From Liolophura sinensis (taxonomy: Eukaryota; Mollusca; Polyplacophora; Chitonida; Chitonidae): 64,000 nucleotides of DNA. Of the stretch, positions 21,760-32,895 are shown in pieces. Under the pieces are notes generated by a model. That model was not told the DNA's origin and did not search any database. It worked only from the letters and a program-made list of their open reading frames with translations. How positions within the stretch are numbered: the stretch's first letter is position 1; every line of letters begins with the position of its first letter. Location: positions 26,729,501 through 26,793,500 of the forward strand of contig NC_088303.1 in the NCBI RefSeq assembly GCF_032854445.1, read 5' to 3'. The translations under genes and the position numbers were made by a program.

Positions 21760-21979
21760 TACTAAAAAAATTAACCTTTTAATTTTAACAGAAAGTTGAA
21801 GTTCTCTGAGTGATACTAGACCGTATTCTGCTATTGCGGCAGATTATTCTGTTAAATATAACACACATATTCTAATATAACACTAATATAACACAAATAT
21901 AACACACATATATTGCGTTGAAATAACAGAATCACTCGGGAACAGACTTTCTGTTATTAACAGGTCAATTTTTTTAGTG
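21760..21979. mobile_element. MITE-1 copy with TA target duplication
   Basis: The left end TACTAAAAAAATTAACC..AACAGAAAGTT and the reverse complement of the right end (CACTAAAAAAATTGACCTGT) form terminal inverted repeats of several tens of bp. TA flanks both sides (21758-21759 and 21980-21981). At 220 bp it has no coding capacity. The subterminal GAGTGATACTAG is shared with the copies at 25465, 31085 and 47995. Confidence 0.8.
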
Positions 21980-22459
21980 TAGATACCTGGTAAATTCCAC
22001 GTGGACATCTTATCATACATGATGTTTGTGTCTTAAGATTTTCAAAAGAAATATCGTAAGAAACTTTATTTCAAATATGTACCCGTGGATATCTTAACTT
22101 GTCTCAATCCACGCTGCAAATTTTACGTTAATAGTACTGCATCGGAGAATGATCGTAGTTCAATAGCTCATGATACTACACAGGTGAAAAGCTAGCTGGT
22201 GTTGATATTTAAACTGCCACGTATAGCATGTGCCTCTGATCCGTCCGCTGCCCACCCGCTATTATATCGGAAATGTCAACAGATGTTTAGTGCAAGACGC
22301 TACACAAGAGTTAGAGATCATTCTAAAGGGCCGAGTCGACGACCGCTCAGCTGTCACCTGTGATCGATTCCGCTACATCGGAGCACGTCAGCAGACGGCA
22401 GAGCCGGCGAGTGGCAGCCAAATCACCGTGGTCACACACCGAACCGTCCGTCACGGAAC

Positions 22460-25400
22460 ATGGCGGGCATTACCTTTATCCTGTTGAAATGGATGCTATG
22501 TATTTCTTTTTGTATTATCACTTTCACAACGGCGAGTATCAAACTGAAACCAGCGGCCAACTTGGAAAGAAGTGAGTATAACTGTTCAAAACAATGCAAT
22601 ATATGGTTTCATTACACAAAGAGTACATACAAATTACTTGAAAAGTTGCTCTAATTATAACAACGTTATGATGTCTATATTTATTATCAAAGTAAGCAAA
22701 TTGTACCAACTGTTCTAACCTCTACTGGGTTAAATTTGCCTAAACCTTTTTTTTATCTATAAAAATTTAGCTTTTTTTGGTATGTGAACCTTTTGTGAAC
22801 CTGGTGCATGTTTACATATCTATGGAAGGTCTATATTCTCCCCTTTATCGCTTTCATTATTTGAATTGGTATACTCATTGGCCAGCAGATGTACAGTATT
22901 TAGTATCTGTAAAGTCGCGGTTTATATTCGTGTGAAAATACGTGTTCAGTATTCAGGCTTATTTTGGCCTCTGATAGTAGTTTCCTCTGACATATTTTAA
23001 TGACTATCGGTCAAGAAATATTGATTCTGCATTGACTAAACTTATATCAAGTTTGGGGTACTTTGCAGCCTGATTGTTAGCGTGCTAGCACAGCTTAATG
23101 AGCCAGGAGCCGCTCACCAGTGCGGTTGCCGTGAATTGAAGCCCAGCTCATGCTGGCTTCTTCTCCGGTCGTGTGTGTAGAAAGGACTGCCAGCAAGCTG
23201 AGAATGATCATGAGTTCCCCCCAAACCCTAATCAATTCCCTCTCATCGTTAAATGCTGACCGCCGTCGTATATGTGGAATCTTGAGTACGGCGTGAAACA
23301 CCGATCAAATAAATAAATCAACTGAGTTCAAATCATTAAACGTTAGATAGGCCTATATACAGGCTTATGTTCCACCGGTGATAAGTGGGCGAAGTATTGA
23401 ACAGGCCGCGATTTACACATACACATCTTAACTTTGGATGTATTTTAAACTTCCTCGAAATAGTGTATGGTGAGACCACGTGTTACAGACAGATTGTTTG
23501 TAAATGACCACACAGTGTGAAGTGTGTATGGAGTACTATTGTATCGATTCCATTCAACACGCCCGTTGTGCCACCACACAGTGACAGTCAATCTGCAAAG
23601 ACTCCATAGGAGACTGGACTTCCTGCTAAATTTATGCGAAAGAAATCGGGGGAAAAGGGTTGTCTCCCTTGTAACATGTTGTTTGTCAGCCATACAGAAC
23701 TGTCAACGATAATCGAAAATAAGGCATTTTGTGGATGTAGTTTTTTTTTTCGAAATGTTTACATGTGGATCGTTTCTACTACCTAACGGTCAACATGGAC
23801 TGACCATTCACGGTCTGACATCAAGCCTTGTCTAGTATGTCATTACCTTAACCTGGGGTAGGTAGCGGTAGTAGGCCTATATGGTATGCCGGTAGAAAAC
23901 ATATTACTAAGGCACTTAATATGTTGTTAACGTCTCTTGTTTTGAAAGCTAGAAATGAATTCTTGCTCCGCCTCCATATCTTCTGTGACTCTGAGGTATT
24001 TAAAGATGCCCTCATACGTCTTTCTGTCATGTGCTGACTTGCTTATTATCAATGTATTAAGTGAAATTCTACCCGAATTTGACGACAAGATCTTGTTCCA
24101 TGAAGTCGAGCGCTGGATCAAAATCTCGCGGGATCGACGGTTTACCCCGGGTTTTAACCTTTTGCTCAAATTGTATATCCGACCGCCATCATGCATGTAA
24201 AGAGAACGCTTTGAAGAACCTCATGATACATGCACCAGAGAAAAAAAAAATGATGAACAGTAAACATAAGTAATCTATGCGTCGAAGCAGAAATTCTTAT
24301 ACCAGCAGTCAACCATTCAAGACGTTTCAGGCCAAGAATCGCAAGACTACTCCGTCAGCTGGTGTGATCCTGCTACACCTTTCCTTGATTGCAGACTGTA
24401 CCTTTTGTATTTACTTTCTTTGCTCATCAGTCAAAGCGCTGGATGATCCCTATGCCTCTATGAGAGAAATCCAAGGCGGGAAATTCAAACTCGGCGTGAA
24501 TGACCCGCGCTCCAAAACAGGGGAATACCCTCCTCGTGAGGTCAAGGTCAGGGATTTTTACATTGACCTTTATCCTGTCACCGTATCTCAGTTCAGGTGA
24601 GTGGTTATTTCTCCGTATAGTTTCATTCTTTAATGGCCAAGCATGATTATCGTACAGATATCACTACCTTGATTCAGACCCCTTTTTCATGATCTGTTTT
24701 GACAGAAAATCCTAAAGTGAAGCAAAATCGCAGAGGAAGACAATAAATGTACTTGTACTTAGATATGTTGAGTTTTAACTGAAAGCTGCATAGCAAAGCC
24801 AATTTGAAATCATTTGCAAGAGCACGATTAGTTTTATTACGTTATAGTTTTAAAATTAATAATCATTCAGTCTTATTAGTGATTTTAAAACCAGTCTCTA
24901 GAGGTTTTATCAAATAGGTAGATAAGTAATATGTACTAATCTTAGTGAATTACGAGGTTTTATTTTAATGTCACGATATTATTGAATAGGCCAGACCGTA
25001 GAATGGGTTAGTCCACAGCAAAATCAACAAAATCAGTTCAGTGAAAAAGTCAAAAACAAAAAATCTCTGGCAGGAGATTCACCCATATGTTTTAACGATT
25101 TAGGGTAATCATCTATTAATGAATGTCTATACATATTCCTCTTGTAATATACATACACATAAAATGTGACATCTGATTTATATTGTCGATTACAGGAAGT
25201 TTAAACAGAATAAGACGAAGTTCAGGACGACGGCGGAGATCCGTGGATGGAGTTACATCTTTGAGGACGCTCTCACGCCAGAGGTGCGGGAGGTCAGCGA
25301 ACGGCCATTCCTGGACCAGCCGTACATGTTGAAGGTGGCCAACGCCACGTGGAATAGGGTGAGTGATAAACTACCTAATCAGTCAGTCACTTCATTGTCT

Positions 25401-28400
25401 GCAGAGATCAACGTCATAACATTCTGCTTGGCAAATTCATTCATTTTGAATGACAAACTATATACTCTCAAAAAACAGAAAGTGTGTTGTCTGAGTGATA
25501 CGAGAATGTGTTCTTTTATTACAACATACTACTGTGTCATGTACAACATAGTATCCTGTTAGTTTTGTACAATGTTTATACTGATTTAATAAAATAATCT
25601 ACTGCCACAACAGAATACTTTCTAGCCTCACTCAGACAACAGATTTCCTGTTAAATTTAACAGATTATATTTTTGAGAGTACCTTACGTTATACAACAAT
25701 TTTCAGTTATTTTTATCTACAATATGCGTTTGTCTACTGTTTACAGTACTGGTAATGTAAGCTCACCAGTGTCACCAGATACTATTTACATATGTAACAG
25801 ATTTGTGTTCGTACAAGTTAAGCATCTAGGCCAAAAACTGGTTGGTCTGGTGTCATTGTACTGAGTTTGGTGTCAATCCAGGTGTGCTTGGTGTGGAGTT
25901 CCTGGGAGAGGGATATGTTTATGCATTTTTTATTTCTTTATTTGACTGGTGTTTTACACGGTACTCCCGAATATTTCACCTATGCGACGGCGATCAGCAT
26001 TATGGTGGGAGGAAAGTGGGAAGAGCCCGAGGGAAGCCCACAACCATTCACAGTCTGCTGGCAGTCATTGCGCTGCACGCAAAAACACATGTGTTGTTTT
26101 CATTCAACACAAAAATGTGTTACCCCAACGCAAACATGTGTTAAATAAATGTAAAGTACAAATGTTTGTGTTACAAAATAATAAAACGCAAACTTGTGTT
26201 GAACCAAAATGAGGTAATTTATGCAATACAACAAAACCTTGTGTGCTAGCATTTTGCAACAAGTATTGTGTACAACATCCAAGACATCTTGTGTTTAATT
26301 CATTCAACACAAGACCTTGTTTTCGTTCAACACAACAAAGAGTTGTTAAAATATGGCACAAGACTTTTATTGGGAAGAACACAGGAACAACTTTGTGTTC
26401 ATATAACACAAGTGTTTTTGTGTGCGCGCTGGCATGTTTAAAACTCGCAAACAGAGGTCCCCTGAGGCAGATATGTGGCATTGGGAACGACATACAACAC
26501 ACCATCTGTCATGATATGAACAGAATAAAGTGGAAAGATGCGTTCACGCAACAGTATTGTTGACAATGTGTTTAGTGATGTAATAACAATTTTGTTTTAT
26601 TCAGCCCGAAGGTCCAGGCTCGACGACCAAAAACCGCATGAATTACCCACTGGTCCACGTGACGTTCCATGACGCACACACCTATTGCCAATGGGCTGGA
26701 AAACGTCTACCAACAGAGAATGAGTGGGAATATGCCGCTAGAGGGGGACTCAAGGGTAGGTAATGGACGAATAGCAAAATGAGCCCAATCAAGAAATAGC
26801 ACTAGTCATCATCCAGATAATAGATCTATACCGTTTGTCGGCGTTTATAATAGAGGTCGTTGATAGTTATATGTCAGTGCAAAAGGCGTTTTATTCCAGT
26901 CATAATGTATGGTCTAAAATCACGTTGAAGTGGTGGTCATCGAAACATGGTCCATTTATTCCTTTGCTTTACCTTCTAGAGCAAAACTATCCATGGGGAG
27001 ATCGTTTCAAGAAAAGAAGAATGAATTACTGGCAGGTAGGAAAGGAAACAGTTTATTAATTACGACAAGAAGAGTGTAAGTCGCTTTCCCCGTCCGTCTG
27101 TCGTTGTGATTTTTCTGGGGTTTTTTTTGTTCCGAATTTTCGGCATTCTACCTTTAAATATAAGCCATTCACTTAACGTGTCCTGGGTGCAAAGCGACAC
27201 CAATATTTTGCGGGATGTCACAGTTACGGCAAAATTACGCGTGTTATAACAACATCAATAAAACAAATGTGCGTGTGAAGTTTCAGTTCAGTCATTTAGA
27301 AAATCACGAACTGCTCTTTTATGGATACATACTTTTTGACAAAGTCATATTTTAATAGTATAAACGATATAGTAATAACAATATGTACTCAAAGCTGTGC
27401 TGTCTTTACTTCTTAAATGCGTCTGTATATATTATAGGCTAAAAATGCAGTACGTGCTGATGGTGCCATGTATATAGTTCGGATGGTAAAATGGTTTTTA
27501 ACAGACCTGTTGGTTCATTAACAGGGTAAATTCCCGGATTTCAACAGAGTTTGGGACGAATGGGAGTTTCTGTCTCCTGTTGATGCCTTTCCTGCACAAA
27601 ATGAGTACGGTGAGTCTGATCATATTGACATCAATCAGTCATGTCATTGCTTATATCAAGTAGACAAATCAACGCAAAGACGCAACCCTGAGACAGCTAA
27701 AATACAAACCCTTGATCTTTTACCTCAATGAACGCATTTCTCGCACCATAACCCCATGTATTAGTTAAAAGTTTCGCTAAACATCTGTATTGCCTCGAAC
27801 GTTTTAGATTCTCCTATGAAATGTCACAAAAGGAGAGTACGACAAGAAGGAAAATTTACAATGTCAAAATTGAAACTTGGACATTAGTATACCGACGGAT
27901 TTTAATCAACGTCACAAGCCATTACTGCAAAAATTTGTGTGTTAAGGATATTCCACCAAACGCCTTCACTCCAAATTTCTTAACTTGTACAATGGGTATA
28001 ATTCTCTTGTAAGTAAATATGGACAGATCGTCCTGAATCTCTGGGGCTCTGCTTCAAGAATGTGTCTAATTCCGTTGTATTCGGCCATACACTCATCGTG
28101 TTGAATTAGATCACCACGTTGGATATATTAACAGTTGCAATCGAAGAGCAACTGAGACATATTTTGTTATCGACAACTGATATTCTAGCATTATACACGA
28201 TTTGAATAATGATTTCACTCATTCATCGCCTAGAACATACCAAGCGTTTTTCCAACATTTTTGAAAACTGATAAAAAATATTGTGATGTTTATTTGCACT
28301 AAATCAGAAATCACTAAATTTACAGGAATGTTCGATCTAATGGGAAATGTGTGGGAATGGACAACCACGGAGTTCTATCAGCGAGGTGTTAACCGACACG

Positions 28401-29607
28401 AGCAGCCCAAACGATATGTGCTGAAGGGAGGCTCGTACCTTGACTCTAGAGAAAGCGATTACGGTAGCGGGAATTTCGTGGTGCGCTCATCTACTAGGTG
28501 AGTAAAAGTAGTCCGGCGTCAAAAAGCCTGTGTATGATCTGACAGTAACACGTTTATTTTTCACTTTTTTCTGTGTGAAGCTCGTTGGATGGGACATCTT
28601 TTGTAAAGGCCATATGTATGGCTCTACCCATTGCTCTGTGTTGCTTCTATGTGTTCCAAATCGACACTTTACTGATTCTTGGTTTAAACATGTTCACACC
28701 ACGGTATGCCTACATTTTAGCCGAAGTGGCTTTAAGCCACACCCATTCATTCATTCATTCATTCTTCTGTGCTAAGTTGTAGCAACCTTGGCTTCCGTGC
28801 GTTCTTTTTGAACACACAGGTTGTCAAGAACCTTGCGCGCATGACACAAAGGCTTTATTCGCTTCGTTTTTTTTTTTAAGATCGCCAAATAACAGTTAAT
28901 ATCTAAGTAGTGTTAACCATCAAATAAGTAAATAATGGAATAATTTAAAAAAATATCTTTCATAACATTTCTTTTAATCAGTCAAAGTCAGTCGTGTGGA
29001 AGGATCAGGTACTTTCATCTCGATCATATCATATCACATTGGATCCACCATGGACAGTCAACGGCTTCGATTCAATCAAGGGGAGACTACTCTAAGCGCA
29101 CAGTTCATCAAGGGGAGACTACTCTAAATGCATAGTTCATACTCAGCCTCTTCAGAAATCGAAGTCTTAGAACTTAGTGAAAATCATCATAATCCAGGTC
29201 TTTGAGTTCATGAAATTGGGGAAAAAGTGGGAAGGGGAGGGTGGTGGGGAGTGGTTGCTGGGGCGTTGAGGCATAACAATCCTTATCATCGACTATGTTA
29301 AGTACTTGTGAATGTTATCATAACTGTATAAATGAAATTTGATTCTCAATGTTCCAGACGTGGTCTTGAGCCTGATTACTCCGCCCATCATGTAGGCTTC
29401 CGCTGCGCCGTGACATCACCACACATCCCTGCAGCTGGGTCAAAAGTTAACAAGACAAAAGACCGGCCCAGACGGGTTCACAAAGTTCACGAAATGCATG
29501 ACCAAACAGGCGCTCGCCAGATGCTTCTGAAGAGAAAAGCGGAGCAAGCGCAGAAGAAACGATCCACTACGCGGACTGTAGTGCGCGTATTGAAGGATGA
29601 GTTGTAG
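22460..29607 (+). CDS. SUMF2: SUMF2-like FGE-domain protein, tandem copy 2 (ends KDEL)
   Basis: Eight exons (22460-22571, 24431-24596, 25196-25358, 26605-26755, 26980-27035, 27525-27609, 28326-28497, 29358-29607) give 384 residues. The signal peptide has the hydrophobic core [11 protein letters not shown]. The FGE fold follows: [40 protein letters not shown] (about 179-198), [11 protein letters not shown] (247-257), KGGSYL (278-283) and VGFRCA (314-319). Positions of the SUMF1 catalytic cysteines hold Asp284 and Asp289, so oxidase activity is not expected. A basic tail ends in canonical KDEL, which predicts ER-lumen retrieval. Sequon NAT is at 142-144. Intron phases match copy 1 at every junction, and four internal exons (151, 56, 85 and 172 nt) are identical in length, which shows tandem duplication. 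The start ATG (ACATGG) precedes the signal peptide. The 1.9-kb intron 1 is inferred from phase compatibility. Role by analogy with SUMF2/pFGE: modulator of sulfatase activation. Confidence 0.9.
22572..24430 (+). other. Intron 1 of SUMF-like gene 2
   Basis: Donor GTGAGT, acceptor TCATCAG. It contains a SINE-A (23067-23319). Just before the acceptor, 24285-24345 resembles 14055-14095 in intron 3 of copy 1 (ATTCTTATACCAGCAGTCAA versus ATTCGTATACCAGCCGTCAA). The open frame running into the exon is therefore repeat-derived, not an alternative N terminus. Confidence 0.65.
23067..23319 (+). mobile_element. SINE-A copy
   Basis: TTGTTAGCGTGCTAGCACAG, AATGAGCCAGGAGCCGCTCA, GCTCATGCTGGCTTCTTCTC, then CTTGAGTACGGCGTGAAACA and an AAATAAATAAAT tail. 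Only the first bases of the tRNA-like head are eroded. In intron 1 of SUMF-like gene 2, sense orientation. Confidence 0.85.
25465..25679. mobile_element. MITE-1 copy with TA target duplication
   Basis: CTCTCAAAAAACAGAAAGTG at the left and TTTTTGAGAG at the right are inverted, with TA on both sides (25463-25464, 25680-25681). GTTGTCTGAGTGATACGAGAATG near the left end is inverted as ..TCTAGCCTCACTCAGACAAC near the right end. 215 bp, in intron 3 of SUMF-like gene 2. Confidence 0.85.
25928..26080 (-). mobile_element. SINE-A copy, head missing
   Basis: TTTATTTGACTGGTGTTTTACACGGTACTC and CAGCATTATGGTGGGAGGAA place the 3' two-thirds of SINE-A on the minus strand. It stops at 26080, where the AACACAA-rich tract begins. 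In intron 3 of SUMF-like gene 2. Confidence 0.8.
26080..26425. repeat. Tract of short AACACAA / TTGTGTT words in both orientations
   Basis: AACACAA and its complement TTGTGTT recur every 15-40 bp in alternating orientation (for example TTCAACACAA, CTTGTGTTGAA, ATTCAACACAAGACCTTGT, TTTGTGTTC, AACACAAGTGTTTTTGTG). There is no fixed period. Intronic in SUMF-like gene 2. Confidence 0.7.
28747..28768. repeat. (ATTC)n microsatellite
   Basis: About five ATTC units in intron 7 of SUMF-like gene 2. Confidence 0.85.
29077..29141. repeat. 32-bp tandem duplication
   Basis: Two adjacent near-identical units starting ATCAAGGGGAGACTACTCTA, in intron 7 of SUMF-like gene 2. Confidence 0.85.
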
Positions 29608-29920
29608 CTCCGGGCGGAGGGATATGCCGCTATACACACAGAACCGAAAAGAACTATCATCTGTCATGGATTATTGCAAGTTCGCAAATTTTGTGTCAAG
29701 CGGGTAGAAAAAACCTATTGTGATTGGTTACCCAAATTTTTATTACGGCTAACACGTGGTTAACTGTGTTGAGAGAGAGAGGTGTCCAGACGAGAAGCAA
29801 ATCGTTTCATATTTTAGCAAAAATTGATGTGACTTAGGGGTTTAACCGGTGTGAGTCCAGAATTATTCTTTGTGTCTCAAACTATCCTGCATATATGCCA
29901 AACTACCAAGCGTATATTTC

Positions 29921-30130
29921 TTCAATTTATTGGTGTTTTACTCCAAACTCAAGAATATTTGACCCACGACGGTAGCCAGCATTATCTGGTAGGAGGAAAC
30001 GTGCAAACCCAAGGAACTTTTTACCATCCGCTTTGCTTCTTACGTACGTTTGGAAGCCAGCATGAGCGGAGAGGCTCCTGGTTCACTTTAGTGCGCCAAC
30101 CACTCGCCCATGAAGCTCACCCACTCCTCC
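29921..30130 (-). mobile_element. SINE-A copy, diverged
   Basis: ATTGGTGTTTTACTCCAAAC, CAAGAATATTTGACCCACGA and CAGCATTATCTGGTAGGAGG, then GAAGCCAGCATGAGCGGAGA, match SINE-A in minus orientation up to part of the tRNA-like head. Confidence 0.72.
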
Positions 30131-31084
30131 ACCCAAACCCCCGAGTGTTAAAAGGAAAACAAAAATAACATGAAATGTTCTCTGCTTGGACCTAGATTAA
30201 CAAAAGTTGGAGGCACTGGTCGATCAAAAGTTGGAAATGGTTTTGTTGTGGTGAACACGGTGTGAATAAATGTGGAAGCGCACTTTCTTGATAAGCTATG
30301 CATGTATTACCCGACTGTAGTAAGGATTGAGTTTGCGTTTTCGGCGACTGTTGGGTACCTTCCCAGAGCATTGTATACAACAGTTTATCTGCATAACAAC
30401 CTATAATAGACATTTTCTATAGATTTATATCGCTGTGGCGTGATATAAAATATCGTGACATATCATAAGTTGTAGTTTTTCTACATACCAGTGCCCAATA
30501 TTCTGCATAAGTGTCTTTTGCCCATAGTCTCTCCGTATAAAACGATGAAAGTTTATAGAGCCATAGAAATAAAAATAAAACAAATTTGTGTGATAAAATC
30601 TCAACTGGTCTGTATTAATTTACCGCTTGCTAGTTTTATTAGCTTTTGAGGTCATCTCCGGTCTCCTTGATCCATAAAACTGGGTAGGTTAGGTATTACA
30701 GAAGAGGTCGGGACTGTGGACTGGGTGTTATGAAAGTACAGTAAGTGAACGGGAAAGAAACATTTACTTTCATACAATCTAATAGGTCTGTAAGCAACCT
30801 GTATATGATATATGAACATAACAATAAATATTTTTACTCTTAACATGTAGACGAAAGTTGCAAGGCGACATTTTTCTAATATTTTTACATTGTGCATTGT
30901 GCTATGTGTCAGTCTTAGCTTGAGCAATACACCAGCATTAAGTGTGTAGTTAAATGGAACAGCATGAATCTTAATATTTTATAACGGTATGAAAACCATA
31001 TGTGTAATGGCAAAAAACACGAAGTGAAAAAAGAAAAATGCAATCTAATGCTAAATTTGTTACACAGACAAATTCTATTTCCAC

Positions 31085-31325
31085 AAAATTATCAGTTATC
31101 TGTTAAAAGAAAGTCTGTTGTTTGGGTGATACTAAAATGCATTTTGTTCTTGAAGCAGATTATTCTGTTAAATATGGCACTCATATTCCGTTAATTCAAG
31201 AAAAGGACTGAATTAGACTAACAGGATAGTATTTTGAATGTGACACAGTATTTGTCATAAAAACAGAATAGATTCTAGCATCACTAAACAACAAACCCTC
31301 TATTAAAATTAACCGATTATAACTG
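31085..31325. mobile_element. MITE-1 copy, diverged
   Basis: GTCTGTTGTTTGGGTGATAC near the left end and its inverted counterpart ATTCTAGCATCACTAAACAAC near the right end mark this as the same family as the copies at 21760 and 25465. The outer ends are eroded, so boundaries are approximate. Confidence 0.6.
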
Positions 31326-31633
31326 AGATACATACATTTACATACATTGCATATAAGCAACTAAAAGAGAAGATAACCATAAAGAAGGTCAACTATAAGC
31401 TAAGTCAGTTATAAGGAACATCAGCAATACACGAAGAAAACTGTAAACGAATTCAACTAAAAGCGATGGACCTTATTGGTATGTAACTTTAAGCCACATA
31501 CCAGAAAAGTATTGGCACACCAGCACGTTTAGGTCAGAGGTATAATCCAGCTTCGGACTGAAATTCCCGGATCTCGTTTTCTAGTTCAACATGTATTTAC
31601 ACTAGACGAACCTTAAAACATGAATACACATTA

Positions 31634-32416
31634 GTATGGAAGCCGATTAAGGCATCGTCCGACGATGGTAGGAAGCCATGAGACAGTAACATCGTCTCAT
31701 CGCTTCATATCGTCGTCTCATCACTTCCGCGTATCATCGTCTCATTGATTCGTATCATCGTCACATCGCTTCGTGCCATTGTGTGATCACATCGTGCCAT
31801 CGCCTCATCGATTCGTGTCATGGACACGTCTCTTCGTACCATCGTCTCATCACTTCGTCTCATGGTCACATCGCTTCGTGCCATTGTCTGATCACTTCGT
31901 GCCATCGCCCCATCGATTCGTGTCATGGACACGTCTCTTCGTACCATCGTCTCATCACTTCGTATCATCGTCACATCGCGTAGTATCATCGGGTAATCAC
32001 TTTCATCGTATAATGCCATGGCACGAAGTGATGGCACGATGGTCTTGGTACGTGTCATGTTCGTGTCATCGTTACATCTCTTCATACCATTATACCATAT
32101 CGTTTCGTGTCATCGTTTCGTCTGATAATTGTGCAGTGACACACAGGAAACGGAACTATAAAAATATAATATCACAATGCATCAGTAAAGATATGCGATA
32201 TTACGATGGGGCGAATTCATATAGCATGATGGTGTGAAAAGATTGCCTGAAACGACACAAAGCGATGGGACGATGGCGCTAAGCATTGATACGAAAGCGA
32301 TGGTATGAAACCATCTTTTCGGGCCAATGTCCTTGTAAGCGCTACGCGCCCTTATTATTGACGGTCGAAAAATCGATGAAGGATGGTACGATGATGGCCT
32401 TCATTGGCTTCCATAC
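31634..32416. repeat. Fold-back-like element built of 21-bp repeats
   Basis: The ends GTATGGAAGCCGATTAAGGC (31634) and the reverse complement of 32397-32416 (GTATGGAAGCCAATGAAGGC) are inverted repeats. The left half is filled with about fifteen 21-bp units such as TCATCACTTCGTACCATCG, with a 105-bp higher-order period (five units) visible at 31790-31970. The right half carries scattered units in the opposite orientation (ACGAAGTGATGGCACGATGG near 32024). No clear target duplication, so transposon status is unproven. Confidence 0.6.
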
Positions 32417-32689
32417 AGAGAGCAAGATCACTCTTGTAGCTCTGTTAGATTTACTGGCCCATACGTCGTGGCTTGGGATGTGTGTCAGAAGTTCGATTCT
32501 CATTTCAGACAATTTGTTGCAACTATGTCTGAGATGTATCAATAAAATGCGGCATATCCCAAAAACATTATAGTATTTTCTTAGTAAATGGTTTTCATTC
32601 AGTGTGTACTTTGTAATAAACTTTTACCAGGCAGCCTATACAAGTCGCTTTGAATCCGACAATTAAGCTAAGCGTGTGATATGTGTGTG

Positions 32690-32895
32690 ACCCAGACAGC
32701 GCGAGCCTCGCCGAAATCAGGCTGGCGGTGAGGGGTCACATGACCGCAGTGTTTATCGACGAGCAGCTCCCGAGCGTCGGCCGCCGCGGAAGAAGAGGTG
32801 AGCGCGGCCTGCCCGGGGAGTGAAGGGCCAGGCTACTGGCAGTTAACGCATCTGGCCGCAGCTTGTCGGCTGTCCGACCACAAGCCGGGGTCAGG
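32690..32895 (+). promoter_or_regulatory. CpG-rich promoter/5'UTR of the zinc-finger gene
   Basis: An abrupt GC- and CpG-rich stretch (GCGTCGGCCGCCGCGGAAGA and similar) in otherwise AT-rich DNA, directly upstream of the ATG at 32896. It includes the E-box/M-box-like GGTCACATGACC at 32734-32745. An in-frame TGA lies upstream of the ATG with no intervening ATG, which supports the start. No TATA box is seen. Confidence 0.6.

Larger units (their letters stand above)
19463..22459. other. Spacer between the two SUMF-like genes
   Basis: No gene seen. It contains the probable 3'UTR of copy 1, a SINE-A fragment (20629-20697), a near-complete SINE-B (20792-21142), a SINE-A (21462-21703) and a MITE (21760-21979). 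The last 250 bp before 22460 are more GC-rich and are probably promoter and 5'UTR of copy 2. Confidence 0.6.
29608..32895. other. Spacer between SUMF-like gene 2 and the zinc-finger gene
   Basis: No gene seen. It holds the probable 3'UTR of SUMF-like gene 2 (an AATAAA near 30568 is one candidate signal), SINE-A (29921-30130), MITE-1 (31085-31325), a fold-back-like repeat (31634-32416) and, at its right end, a CpG-rich promoter. Confidence 0.6.

Noticed and set aside
24277-24430. An ATG-started frame running into exon 2 of SUMF-like gene 2 with a hydrophobic stretch, a possible alternative N terminus.
   Set aside because: Part of it matches a repeat also present near 14055-14095. The exon at 22460 with a proper signal peptide joins in the correct phase, as in the sister gene.
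31705-32085. 126-codon minus-strand frame of RSDxTM-like repeats.
   Set aside because: Derived from 21-bp units of the fold-back-like repeat; plus-strand frames are also open.
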